Part shown: positions 51,643-59,781 of the stretch, in pieces | Numbering within the stretch: position 1 is the stretch's first letter | Layout of the letters: the number at the start of each line of letters is the position of its first letter | Virus record (IMG/VR): IMGVR_UViG_3300028596_000009 | Span: 62,001-126,000 of that record | Strand: one strand, 5' to 3' | DNA from: a virus | Length of the DNA: 64,000 nucleotides | Notes under the pieces: model-generated | What the model was told of the DNA's origin: nothing | The model's database searches: none | Seen by the model: only the letters and a program-made list of their open reading frames with translations | Position numbers and translations under genes: made by a program

Positions 51643-53922
51643 ATGAGCTTTACGTTCTTCGACACCCTGTTCCCGGGACAGAGCAGCGACGGCCAGGATC
51701 TAGGGTACGTGGTTCTGGCCCTGTTTCCCGGAGGAACTTTCGACCCTTCCAAGGGCCCCGTACAGAACCATTTCTTCGCATGGCCGTCCCAGCGTGACGA
51801 GGTCGTGGCGTTCTGCCTGCACAACAGCGAGAGCGACGTCTACACGGTTCCGGCGCTTTTCAAGACGCGTTCCAGCCGCAAGGCCGACAACATCGGGCAC
51901 ATGTGGTGCGTGTACGCCGACGCCGACACCCTGCCGCTGGAGAACCTGAAGGCCGAGCCGACCCTCATAGTCGAGACGTCTCCCGACCGGCACCACGCCT
52001 ACTGGACCACGTCCTCCGACAACCCCGAGGCGCTGACCGCCGTCTCCCGGGCCATCGCGCACACGCACGCCGACCAGGGCTGTGACCCGAGCGGCTGGGA
52101 CGCCGGTCAGCTCCTTCGTGTGCCGGGCACCACGAACAACAAGTACGCGCAGATCGGCCTGGACCCCTTCGAGGTCCGCATCAAGAAGTCCGGCAACCCG
52201 TGGTCACTGGAGAAGCTGGCCGACCTGTACCCGCCGCCGCCGAACGTGGCACGCGATCCCTCGGTGCAGGACATGCCGCCCCGGTCGAAGTGGTACCTGA
52301 CTCCGCAGACCATCGAAGAGTCGTCGGAGATCTTCCACTACAACCCGGACATCTACCAGATGGCCAAATTGGAGCCCCGTCTCGAACAGGACTGGTCCGC
52401 CACCATGTGGCGCCTGCTGTGCGAACTGTCGCGGGTGGGGTGCTCGCGTGAGACCGCGCTGTTCATCGCCAGCGACGCCGAGTGTAACAAGTACAAGCGC
52501 GACGGCAGGCCCACGGAGGAGCTGTGGGTCGAGCTGACCAAGGCGTTCGACGACCCGGCCAACGCTCCGGTCACCACCTCCCTGGAGGCCGCCGAGCGAA
52601 CCCGCCTGGACGCCTCGGCGAACAACCCCGAGAACAAGATGAAGGCGTTCCTGGAGTCCGTGGAGATCCTCCACGCCGGTGAGCGCGAGATGGTCCCCGA
52701 CGACACCTTCGTGGACCGGTATGTGGCCTGGGCGTCCACCCGGACCGACGCGCCCGAGATCTACCACCGGTCCGGCGCCGTCACCATGCTGACCGCGATA
52801 TTCGGGGAGTTCGGCTCCTGCCCCACCAAGTTCGACTCGAACCTGACCCTGTGGTTCCTGCTGCTCGGCCCCACCACCCGGGCCCGCAAGACGACCGCCA
52901 TGATGCTCTGGGTCGACCTCCTCGGCGACCTCGAAGACCACCGGTACAACTACCTACTGGGCTCCGACGTCACCTCTGAGGCGCTGTCCGCGATCCTTCC
53001 CAAGCGCAACGGCCGCACCTCCCTGTTCTACCGCGACGAGGCACACGGTCTGCTGTACGAGCAGGACAAGAAGCGCTACCTGGCCGGTCTGCGTGAGCAC
53101 ATGACCGAGCTGTTCGGTGGTCGCGTTCGCAAAGCGATGCGTGCCTCGACGGCAACCTCCGACGAGGAAGACGCCCACACCGGCAACGTCACCACCAACT
53201 TCGTGATGTTCCTGTGCGGCACCCTGGACCAGGTGACCCAGGCCCTGACGATCGACGACTACCAGTCCGGCCACCTCGCCCGGTTCCTCGTCTCGGAGGC
53301 CGACCCGCCGCCGCTGACCCGTGAGTCGATGTACATCGAGCAGTACGACGGCATCGACCGCTCCGAGGACCCCTGGCGCCAGCGGCTGATCGACGAGCTG
53401 TCCGACGCGCGCGAGTACTGGCAGAACATCACCGTGCCCGGCAAGCTCAAGATGGTGCCGTTCGACAAGGAAGCCTGGAAGCGTCTCCAGGACGCCCGGT
53501 TCGAGATCTACGTGGCGGCACAGAACGACCCTCAGGCCGAGGCCCTGCTGCCGACCATCGACCGCATGGGCAACTCGATGATGAAGTGCGCCGTGCTGCT
53601 GGCCATGTCGGACAAGACGCCCACGGTGCGGATGCGTCACGTCCTGAAGGCGATGAGCCTCTCGGAGGAGTGGTACGCCTCGACGGCGAAGATCGCCGGA
53701 AAGATCATGCACTCCGCCTGGTCCTCCCGCCAGGAAGAGATCCTGAAGGCCATCGGCTCGAACGTGGACGGCATCACGGAGTCCGAGCTGTACAAGCGCT
53801 TCCGCACCAAGATGCAGGAGAAGGAGATCGAGTCCGACCTGTCGATGCTGATCAAGTCGAAAATGATCAACAAGATCATCGAGAAGAAGAGGATCCGATA
53901 CATCCGAGTCAGCAGGATCTGA
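51643..53922 (+). CDS. primase-helicase (AEP/RepB-type primase fused to helicase)
   Basis: 759 residues; ATG behind AAGAAGGATCCGCG. The N-terminal domain (~60-200) has the RepB/AEP primase motifs: WCVYADADTL (catalytic Asp pair near 91), ETSPDRHHAYW and GQLLRVPGTTNNK. From ~370 follows a P-loop helicase domain in which the usual GxxxxGK(T/S) reads GPTTRARKT (~409), so the loop Gly is replaced by Arg; then DEAH in FYRDEAHGLL (~464) and an arginine-finger-like segment. C-terminal part ends in a winged-helix (ESELYKRFRTKMQEKEIE). Makes primers and unwinds DNA at the fork. The altered Walker A is unusual; other DUF3987-like helicases keep GK(S/T). Confidence 0.85.
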   Translation: MSFTFFDTLFPGQSSDGQDLGYVVLALFPGGTFDPSKGPVQNHFFAWPSQRDEVVAFCLHNSESDVYTVPALFKTRSSRKADNIGHMWCVYADADTLPLENLKAEPTLIVETSPDRHHAYWTTSSDNPEALTAVSRAIAHTHADQGCDPSGWDAGQLLRVPGTTNNKYAQIGLDPFEVRIKKSGNPWSLEKLADLYPPPPNVARDPSVQDMPPRSKWYLTPQTIEESSEIFHYNPDIYQMAKLEPRLEQDWSATMWRLLCELSRVGCSRETALFIASDAECNKYKRDGRPTEELWVELTKAFDDPANAPVTTSLEAAERTRLDASANNPENKMKAFLESVEILHAGEREMVPDDTFVDRYVAWASTRTDAPEIYHRSGAVTMLTAIFGEFGSCPTKFDSNLTLWFLLLGPTTRARKTTAMMLWVDLLGDLEDHRYNYLLGSDVTSEALSAILPKRNGRTSLFYRDEAHGLLYEQDKKRYLAGLREHMTELFGGRVRKAMRASTATSDEEDAHTGNVTTNFVMFLCGTLDQVTQALTIDDYQSGHLARFLVSEADPPPLTRESMYIEQYDGIDRSEDPWRQRLIDELSDAREYWQNITVPGKLKMVPFDKEAWKRLQDARFEIYVAAQNDPQAEALLPTIDRMGNSMMKCAVLLAMSDKTPTVRMRHVLKAMSLSEEWYASTAKIAGKIMHSAWSSRQEEILKAIGSNVDGITESELYKRFRTKMQEKEIESDLSMLIKSKMINKIIEKKRIRYIRVSRI

Positions 53923-53946
53923 CGCACAGGAAAGAAAAGAGCTGCC

Positions 53947-54882
53947 GTGCCCCGCCGCCCCACCGGACGCGCACCGGGGCGGCCCAGGGGACCCGTCACA
54001 GCGGAAGGAAAGATCGAACGGGCCCGCACCATTCTCCCGGATGTGCGGGCCTTCCCGTTTCTGTGCAACGCCGTCGACCGCTCCCTGGCCGCACCCGACA
54101 CGGTGCTGCGTCGTGAGCAGACCTCGGACTCCCGCAACGTGATTCTCGTTCACCACTACACCCCCGCAGAACGCGGTCAGATCCTGGCCTTCGCCTGGTG
54201 GGTGCACACGAACAGAAGCCGCTGGGACCGGGAAGAACTCCGAGCCGCCGTCATGATCCTGTCTCCGCTGATGATGTTCTCCTCCTCGTTCTTCGAGGAG
54301 ATGTCAGGGATTCCCGGGTCGACAGTCAAGAAAATCATGGTCAAGCCGCCCCAGGTTACGGCCGCCCGTGTCACCGGCACCTGCGACATGGTCGTCATCC
54401 ACCGACTCCTGGAATCCGCAGCTCAGGGCATGGCAGAATACCGGGAGACCGTCCGGGAGTTGTCGATCGCCAAAGGGATTCCCGGCGCGATGCTGGCTCG
54501 AATCTCCGGCATTCCCAGGGAAGTTCTGATCCGTCCCGAGCGAGGAGTCAACTTCTTCGCCGAGAAGCCCGACCTCCTCATGGAGCGCGTCTGCACCGCG
54601 AACCAGCGCATCACGTACATCAGCAGGAACCCTCAGGAAAGGAGAGGATATGACCCACAGCCTGGTAATCAGCGGGCCGTCCGTGATGCCCTCGCAGGTA
54701 CGTATCTGGGTGAATTCTGTGCTACCCATGCTCCCGTACCCGACGACGGCGCGCTTCCGTACCACTTCGCAATCCCTGGGTTCCCCGTTCGGCGTCAGGG
54801 GGATCCCGTCGGAATCGACGACCTGCGAAGGATGCAGGAGTGGCAGATGCTCTACCACCTTCCGATTTCCGCCGCTCTATGA
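53947..54882 (+). CDS. hypothetical protein before DNA polymerase
   Basis: 311 residues, GTG start. Basic Pro/Arg N-terminus (RRPTGRAPGRPRGP), helical core with WDREELRAAVMIL and IPGSTVKKIMVKPP, and a short tail. It overlaps the polymerase frame by 233 bases; both frames look coding in the overlap. Could be a replication accessory or holliday-junction protein; no motif recognised. Confidence 0.68.
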   Translation: MPRRPTGRAPGRPRGPVTAEGKIERARTILPDVRAFPFLCNAVDRSLAAPDTVLRREQTSDSRNVILVHHYTPAERGQILAFAWWVHTNRSRWDREELRAAVMILSPLMMFSSSFFEEMSGIPGSTVKKIMVKPPQVTAARVTGTCDMVVIHRLLESAAQGMAEYRETVRELSIAKGIPGAMLARISGIPREVLIRPERGVNFFAEKPDLLMERVCTANQRITYISRNPQERRGYDPQPGNQRAVRDALAGTYLGEFCATHAPVPDDGALPYHFAIPGFPVRRQGDPVGIDDLRRMQEWQMLYHLPISAAL

Positions 54883-57800
54883 CCTGCGCGCCCGCGCCAA
54901 CACCCGCGAGGTCATCCTCGCCAACCTGCTCCGCGCAGTCCGCCACATCGCTGGGGAAGACATACCCAAGCCCGACGGCGTGTACCGGCTGCTCACCTCC
55001 CGCGAGGAAGCCGAATCCTGGATCAAGGTCCGGCAGAAGACCCACGTCCTCGCCATCGACATCGAGGGCGACGGCAACCCCGACACCGTCCACCCCTCCC
55101 GCCACGAGATCCTGTGCCTCGGGATCCACGACGGGGCCGAGACGGTCGTCCTGCCCGAGGAGCTGTTCCTTCCCGGACTGTGGCCCGAACTGGCCGACCT
55201 GCTCGAAGGTGCCGTCACCGTGGCACACAACGGCAAGTTCGACGCCGCCGTCCTCGGCTGGGTCCTGCGGGGAACGAACAACCCGATCCACATCACGCAC
55301 GACACGATGCTCGCCCACTACGCCCTGTGGCCCGCCGGAGGCAACGACGACGAGCATGCCGACAAGTCCTCCACGGCCTTCGCGTACCACGGCCTGAAGC
55401 TCCTCGGCGTCCTCTACAACGGCGTCGAGAACTGGGCGCTGGACCGCTCCGAGTACGAGAACATGCGCTCCGTCCCTCTGAAGCGGCTGTGGAAGTACAA
55501 CGCCGAGGACGTCCAGCACACCCACCTGCTGCTCCAGTTCTTCCGTGACCAGTTCCGCCTGCGGCCCGAGCAGCTCCATGCCTACATGACCGTCTTGATG
55601 CCCGCTTCCAACCACCTCACGTGGCAGGAGGACTCCGGCGTCTGTGTCGATGTGCCCTACGTTCAGACCGAGCTGGTACCCGGCATGACGCAGGAGGTCG
55701 AAGACCTCACCCGGGACCTCATCTACAAGGCGAACCTGATCCTGCCCGGCCACGCGTGGCCCCTGGTCGCGCCCGCGAAACGGCTGCCGGGGGAGACTTC
55801 CAAGGAGGCCCGCCGGTTCAACCCGGGCTCGGCCGACCAGGTCCGCGTCATCCTGGAGAGCCAGGGCGTCGAGCTGCCCGTCGACCGTGAGTCGAAGTCG
55901 AAGAAGGGCTCCACGTCCAAGCGGACCCTGGAGCTGCTGATGCGCGACTCCCGCAAGGGAGACCCGTTCCTCACCAGGCTGCTGGAGCGGCGCAAGGTTG
56001 AGAAGATCCTCGGTACGTACGCCAACCCCCTGGCCACCCGGTCGCACACCAACCACCCCTACCAGGGTCTGCGTGTCTTCCCCGGACTCCACCTGCACAA
56101 GACGCTCACCGGCCGTCTGGCGTCGTCGAACCCGAACATCCAGAACCAGCCCAAGCTGGCCACGATCCGGCGCGCCTACATCCCCTCAGGGCCCGGCCGG
56201 GTGGTCTTCCAGGTCGACTACAGCCAGGCCGAGCTGCGGGTCATGGCCGTCCTCGGCAAGGACCGATTTCTTACCAAGATCTTCAAGGACCCCAGCCTCG
56301 ACGTCTTCGACGGCATGATGCCCGGCATTTTCGCTGACATCGACTTCGAGAAAAACCCCGAGAAATACTCGGAATTGCGTCGTCCACTTAAGGCGTGCGT
56401 CCCGCTCGACACGATGATCCTCACCAAGCGGGGCTGGCTGAAGCACGACGAGGTCCGCATCGGCGACGAGACGCCCGGTCTGACTGCCACCGGTCGTACT
56501 GAGTGGACTCGCATCAGCGCCATCCACCACCCCGGCAAGCAGAAGGTCTACCGCCTCGGACACTCCCGTTGGAGCTTCCTGTGCACCTCCGACCACCGGT
56601 GGGCCGTAGGGAAGCGCAACCGCAGGGCGAACCAGTACGGCGAGCCGGTCATGGTCGAGGCCAAGGACATCACCAAGGACTCGGTGATCTACGTGGCCGG
56701 TGAGCTGGCGGATGAGAACATCTCCTTCCTCACGGACGACGAGGTGCGCATCCTGGCCTGGATCCAGTCGGACGGGTACCTGAAGGTGGCACAGTCCACC
56801 GGTGGCCCCTCCCAGGGTCGTGATGGATCCAAGCGCCAGGTGAACGCTTCGATACAGCAGGCCAAGCCGCAGTGCGTCGAGGAGATCAAGGAGCTGCTGA
56901 GGGACGTTCCGCACGGCGTGGGTGTGCGTCCTGGAGTGAACCACGAGACGGCGTACGACTTCCGCCTCTCCAGCCCCTGGACGCGTGACCTGCTCAGCCG
57001 AGCCAGACTCCTAGACGGAGGGATCGAGGACTTCGTTCTCCGGCTCCCGGCTGCCCAGCGACACATCTGGCTGGACACCTTCTGGAAGGCTGAGGGGCAC
57101 ATGAACGGCAAGGCCCGCTGCATCACCCAGAAGCGCGGCGAGAAGGCCGACGCCATCGCCCTGGCGGGATACCTGTGCGGCTACCGGGTCAGCGTCACCA
57201 CCCACACCAAGGGAAGCGGTGTCGTCAAGATCCTGCTCAGCCACGTGACCGACGTGGGCACCAACACCATGACCATGACCGAGCACTCCGAGGAAGAGGT
57301 CTGGTGCGTCACCACGGAGAACGGTAACTGGACCGCCCGCCAGGGTGACGTGACGGCCAACACGGGTAACTGCGTCTACGGGCTCGCCTTCGCCAGAGGT
57401 GCGAAAGATATCGCGGAAGACCTCGGAATGGAGACCGCCTACGCGCAGGGAATCATCGACGGCTTCCTCTCCTCCGCGCTCGGCGTGACCCGGTGGCGGC
57501 AGGACGTCATCGACCACATCCAGTACGAGATCCCCCTGGTCAGCCGTCTCGGCCGGTACTTCCTCCACCAGCCCGTCAACGACAAGAACCGCGACGACAT
57601 CAACCGCTCCGCCCTGTCGTTCCTGCCCCAGTCCTCCGCCTCCGACTGCTGCCTGCTGGCCGCCGTGGAGCTGGGCAAGCACATCCGCAGCAACGACCTC
57701 GACTGGGACATGAGCGCCCTCATCCACGACGCGATCATCCTCGACGTCCCGCAGGACCAGGTCGAGGAGGCGATGAAGGTCACCGGCGACTTCATGGTGG

Positions 57801-57958
57801 CGTCGGCGGCCAAGTGGTTCCCCGAGGTCCCGTTCGCGGTCGACGGCACATGGGGCTGGTCGTGGGCCGACTTCGACGACAAGAAGCTCCAGAAGAACAT
57901 GAAGACCCTGACCTCCGACGAGATCAAGACGGTCCGCCGCGAAGATCTGGTCGGCTGA
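54650..57958 (+). CDS. polA: DNA polymerase I (family A) with intein
   Basis: 1102 codons; the ATG has a strong GGAAAGGAGAGGAT site, though the first ~75 residues are poorly conserved-looking. 3'-5' exonuclease: AIDIEGD (~136), AHNGKFD (~201) and YNAEDV (~285, Y-x3-D). Polymerase: RRKVEKILGTY (thumb), TGRLASSNPNIQNQP, motif A VDYSQAELR (~522), motif B starts RRPLKA (~577), and motif C LIHDAII (~1025). A 325-residue intein (583-907) interrupts motif B exactly between KA and CVYGLAFARG, the O-helix that holds the incoming nucleotide. Without the intein the enzyme is 777 residues. Active polymerase requires splicing. Confidence 0.92.
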   Translation: MTHSLVISGPSVMPSQVRIWVNSVLPMLPYPTTARFRTTSQSLGSPFGVRGIPSESTTCEGCRSGRCSTTFRFPPLYDLRARANTREVILANLLRAVRHIAGEDIPKPDGVYRLLTSREEAESWIKVRQKTHVLAIDIEGDGNPDTVHPSRHEILCLGIHDGAETVVLPEELFLPGLWPELADLLEGAVTVAHNGKFDAAVLGWVLRGTNNPIHITHDTMLAHYALWPAGGNDDEHADKSSTAFAYHGLKLLGVLYNGVENWALDRSEYENMRSVPLKRLWKYNAEDVQHTHLLLQFFRDQFRLRPEQLHAYMTVLMPASNHLTWQEDSGVCVDVPYVQTELVPGMTQEVEDLTRDLIYKANLILPGHAWPLVAPAKRLPGETSKEARRFNPGSADQVRVILESQGVELPVDRESKSKKGSTSKRTLELLMRDSRKGDPFLTRLLERRKVEKILGTYANPLATRSHTNHPYQGLRVFPGLHLHKTLTGRLASSNPNIQNQPKLATIRRAYIPSGPGRVVFQVDYSQAELRVMAVLGKDRFLTKIFKDPSLDVFDGMMPGIFADIDFEKNPEKYSELRRPLKACVPLDTMILTKRGWLKHDEVRIGDETPGLTATGRTEWTRISAIHHPGKQKVYRLGHSRWSFLCTSDHRWAVGKRNRRANQYGEPVMVEAKDITKDSVIYVAGELADENISFLTDDEVRILAWIQSDGYLKVAQSTGGPSQGRDGSKRQVNASIQQAKPQCVEEIKELLRDVPHGVGVRPGVNHETAYDFRLSSPWTRDLLSRARLLDGGIEDFVLRLPAAQRHIWLDTFWKAEGHMNGKARCITQKRGEKADAIALAGYLCGYRVSVTTHTKGSGVVKILLSHVTDVGTNTMTMTEHSEEEVWCVTTENGNWTARQGDVTANTGNCVYGLAFARGAKDIAEDLGMETAYAQGIIDGFLSSALGVTRWRQDVIDHIQYEIPLVSRLGRYFLHQPVNDKNRDDINRSALSFLPQSSASDCCLLAAVELGKHIRSNDLDWDMSALIHDAIILDVPQDQVEEAMKVTGDFMVASAAKWFPEVPFAVDGTWGWSWADFDDKKLQKNMKTLTSDEIKTVRREDLVG
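56396..57370 (+). mobile_element. intein in DNA polymerase I with homing-endonuclease motifs
   Basis: Encoded inside the polymerase gene: begins with Cys (CVPLDTMILTKRGWLK, block A), block B TSDHRW, LAGLIDADG-like motifs in ILAWIQSDGYL and WLDTFWKAEGHMN, and ends TANTGN before the C-extein Cys. The penultimate residue is Gly rather than the usual His, so splicing may rely on another residue. Endonuclease half seems intact, with both LAGLIDADG helices, giving the possibility of homing into intein-less polymerase genes. Confidence 0.88.
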
Positions 57959-57968
57959 GGAGAAGACG

Positions 57969-58583
57969 ATGGACTACCCGTACTACCTGACCGCCATGGA
58001 CCCCGGCGGCACCACCGGCCTGACCCTGAACAGGATCTCGGACGAAGACTTCGTCCTGGTGGACAGCGCCGCCGTCCCGTACCGGAAGGACACCACCGGG
58101 CCGGTCGGGAAGATGAAGGAGTGGGTCGAGGAGCACTCCGATCACCCGCACATCCTGGTCTACGAGGACTTCCACGTCCGCCCCGTACGCGGGCCGGTGG
58201 ACACCACGGCCATCAACGTCATCAGCGAGGTGAAGAGCTGGCTCGCCGAAGGGGACCAGAACCAGGAGCTGGCCGAGATCCACGGACTTCTCCAGGGGTT
58301 GAAGCAGTTCGTCCAGATCGGCGGGCAGTCCGTCTACACGGCCATCATGGAGCGCATGGCCACCCTCTACGACTCCGAGGTCACCGGTCCGTACCGGATG
58401 GTGCTGCGGCAGACACCGACGGAAGGCAAGCGCATGGTTCCCGACGACGCGCTGAAGCGGGCGGGGATGTGGCTCTCCGGGCCGGACGCGCAGCACATGA
58501 GGGACGCACAGAGGCATGCGGCCACTTACCTCGCCAAGAGGAAGTACATGCCCCTGTGCCGGATCGCGTGGCCCCGGGACTAA
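57969..58583 (+). CDS. RuvC-like Holliday junction resolvase
   Basis: 204 residues, ATG behind GAGGAGAAGACG. RNase H-like core with MDPGGTTGLTLN (first Asp ~11), acidic YEDFHVRP (Glu ~66) and DAQRHAATYL (last Asp ~186), matching the D...E...D/H pattern of phage RuvC-like resolvases. Cleaves branched DNA after replication and before packaging. Stop overlaps the next minus gene's stop. Confidence 0.82.
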   Translation: MDYPYYLTAMDPGGTTGLTLNRISDEDFVLVDSAAVPYRKDTTGPVGKMKEWVEEHSDHPHILVYEDFHVRPVRGPVDTTAINVISEVKSWLAEGDQNQELAEIHGLLQGLKQFVQIGGQSVYTAIMERMATLYDSEVTGPYRMVLRQTPTEGKRMVPDDALKRAGMWLSGPDAQHMRDAQRHAATYLAKRKYMPLCRIAWPRD

Positions 58584-58909
58584 GAGCCTTCGATGAGCTG
58601 AGCCGGAGCCTGGAAGTATCCCTTGGTGGTCTGCGTCGTCGCACCCGGGGAGAGGAAAGGCTGAGCAAAGTTGTCGATCAGAGCGACGATCTGATCCATC
58701 AGGAGATCAAGATCCGCTCCGGTGGAGTTGGGGATGACGACCTCCCGGATCATGAAAGAGTCGGGAGGTCCGAAGGGGTGGAGGGATTCCCCTACCGGAT
58801 CCTCACTCGGCTGCGTGATGCGGACGGCGGCACGCAGCAGGGGGAACGAGTAGCCGGTCCCGTCCATCATGACCTGCGTCTCGCTCCAGTCGGCGCCTTC
58901 GGGTATCAC
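58580..58909 (-). CDS. hypothetical protein of tail module
   Basis: 109 residues, GTG start sharing a base with the upstream TAG. Beta-rich with a helical segment (LDLLMDQIVALIDNFAQ). Last of the minus-strand tail genes read here; function unknown. Confidence 0.65.
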   Translation of the reverse strand: MIPEGADWSETQVMMDGTGYSFPLLRAAVRITQPSEDPVGESLHPFGPPDSFMIREVVIPNSTGADLDLLMDQIVALIDNFAQPFLSPGATTQTTKGYFQAPAQLIEGS

Positions 58910-59079
58910 TATGCCTCCGTCTTCCGGTTGTTCTGCTGGGTCCGCTCAGTCTCCAGCTCTTCGATCCTCCGCCGGTAGGTGAGGGCCTGAGCCCGGAGAA
59001 TCGAGTTCTCGTAGATGAGATCGCCGACCTTCTCCCTCAGGCCATCGATCACGTCACTCGACGAAACGGAGTCCGTCAC
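58909..59079 (-). CDS. small coiled-coil protein
   Basis: 56 residues, GTG overlapping the upstream stop. One long helix (SSDVIDGLREKVGDLIYENS; YRRRIEELETERTQQNN) with heptad spacing, so a likely coiled-coil adaptor in the tail region. Confidence 0.65.
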   Translation of the reverse strand: MTDSVSSSDVIDGLREKVGDLIYENSILRAQALTYRRRIEELETERTQQNNRKTEA

Positions 59080-59774
59080 GGCGTCTTCCCCTTCCAGCTC
59101 TTGTCGGCTTCCATGCGGCGTACGGAGATCATCTTCCTGATCTGCCTTCCGTACTTCACTTCCATCACGTGCCTACGGGACTCTTCGACCAGGTCGGCGT
59201 TCTCTTCGAGGATGGAGGACAGGGAAAGGTACCCCTTGGCGGAACGGTCGATCGAGTGGTCCGAGGCGTCCGCCAGAAGGAGATCACGAGCAGCCTGCCG
59301 GGCCTGAGCCACGGGAGACGCGGACAGCGCCCTGGCGGCTCGCATCCCCCCTCCGCCGATCTCGGTGGAGATGTCGAAGACCGCCTTCATCATCGTTTCC
59401 GTGTCGGCCAGCTTCATGCTCCTGGCCTCCTCCATGAGCGTGTGGCCCACCTGGTCCAACAGGTTCCTGACGGCCCGCCCACGATCCACCTGACGGTTCT
59501 GCACACTTCGCAGACCGGCCATCTTGCTCTTCATCAGACCGGCTTCCGCCGCATGATTCATCACGTGGAACTCGACGGCTTCCATGTCCGATTCGACGCC
59601 GAAAGTGAGCTGGGCGTCAGCGATGGCATGGATCGGCATGTAGTGGAGGTGCTTGCCGTTGGGTTCCTCGTCCCACGGAGGGTCGTACTCAAGAATCAGG
59701 CAGGAAAGCTTGGGGATCCCGTCCATGGTGAGTGCGGTGTCATTCAGTTCGGCTGACTTGAAAACTATGTCCAT
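59076..59774 (-). CDS. hypothetical protein of tail module
   Basis: 232 residues, starting at the ATG of MDIVFKSAEL (longer frame upstream has no ribosome site). Alpha/beta; several Met/Ala/Arg-rich helices (ARDLLLADASDHSIDRSAKG) and a basic end. No motif recognised. Between the fibre-like gene and the small coil gene. Confidence 0.7.
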   Translation of the reverse strand: MDIVFKSAELNDTALTMDGIPKLSCLILEYDPPWDEEPNGKHLHYMPIHAIADAQLTFGVESDMEAVEFHVMNHAAEAGLMKSKMAGLRSVQNRQVDRGRAVRNLLDQVGHTLMEEARSMKLADTETMMKAVFDISTEIGGGGMRAARALSASPVAQARQAARDLLLADASDHSIDRSAKGYLSLSSILEENADLVEESRRHVMEVKYGRQIRKMISVRRMEADKSWKGKTP

Positions 59775-59781
59775 GGCATCC

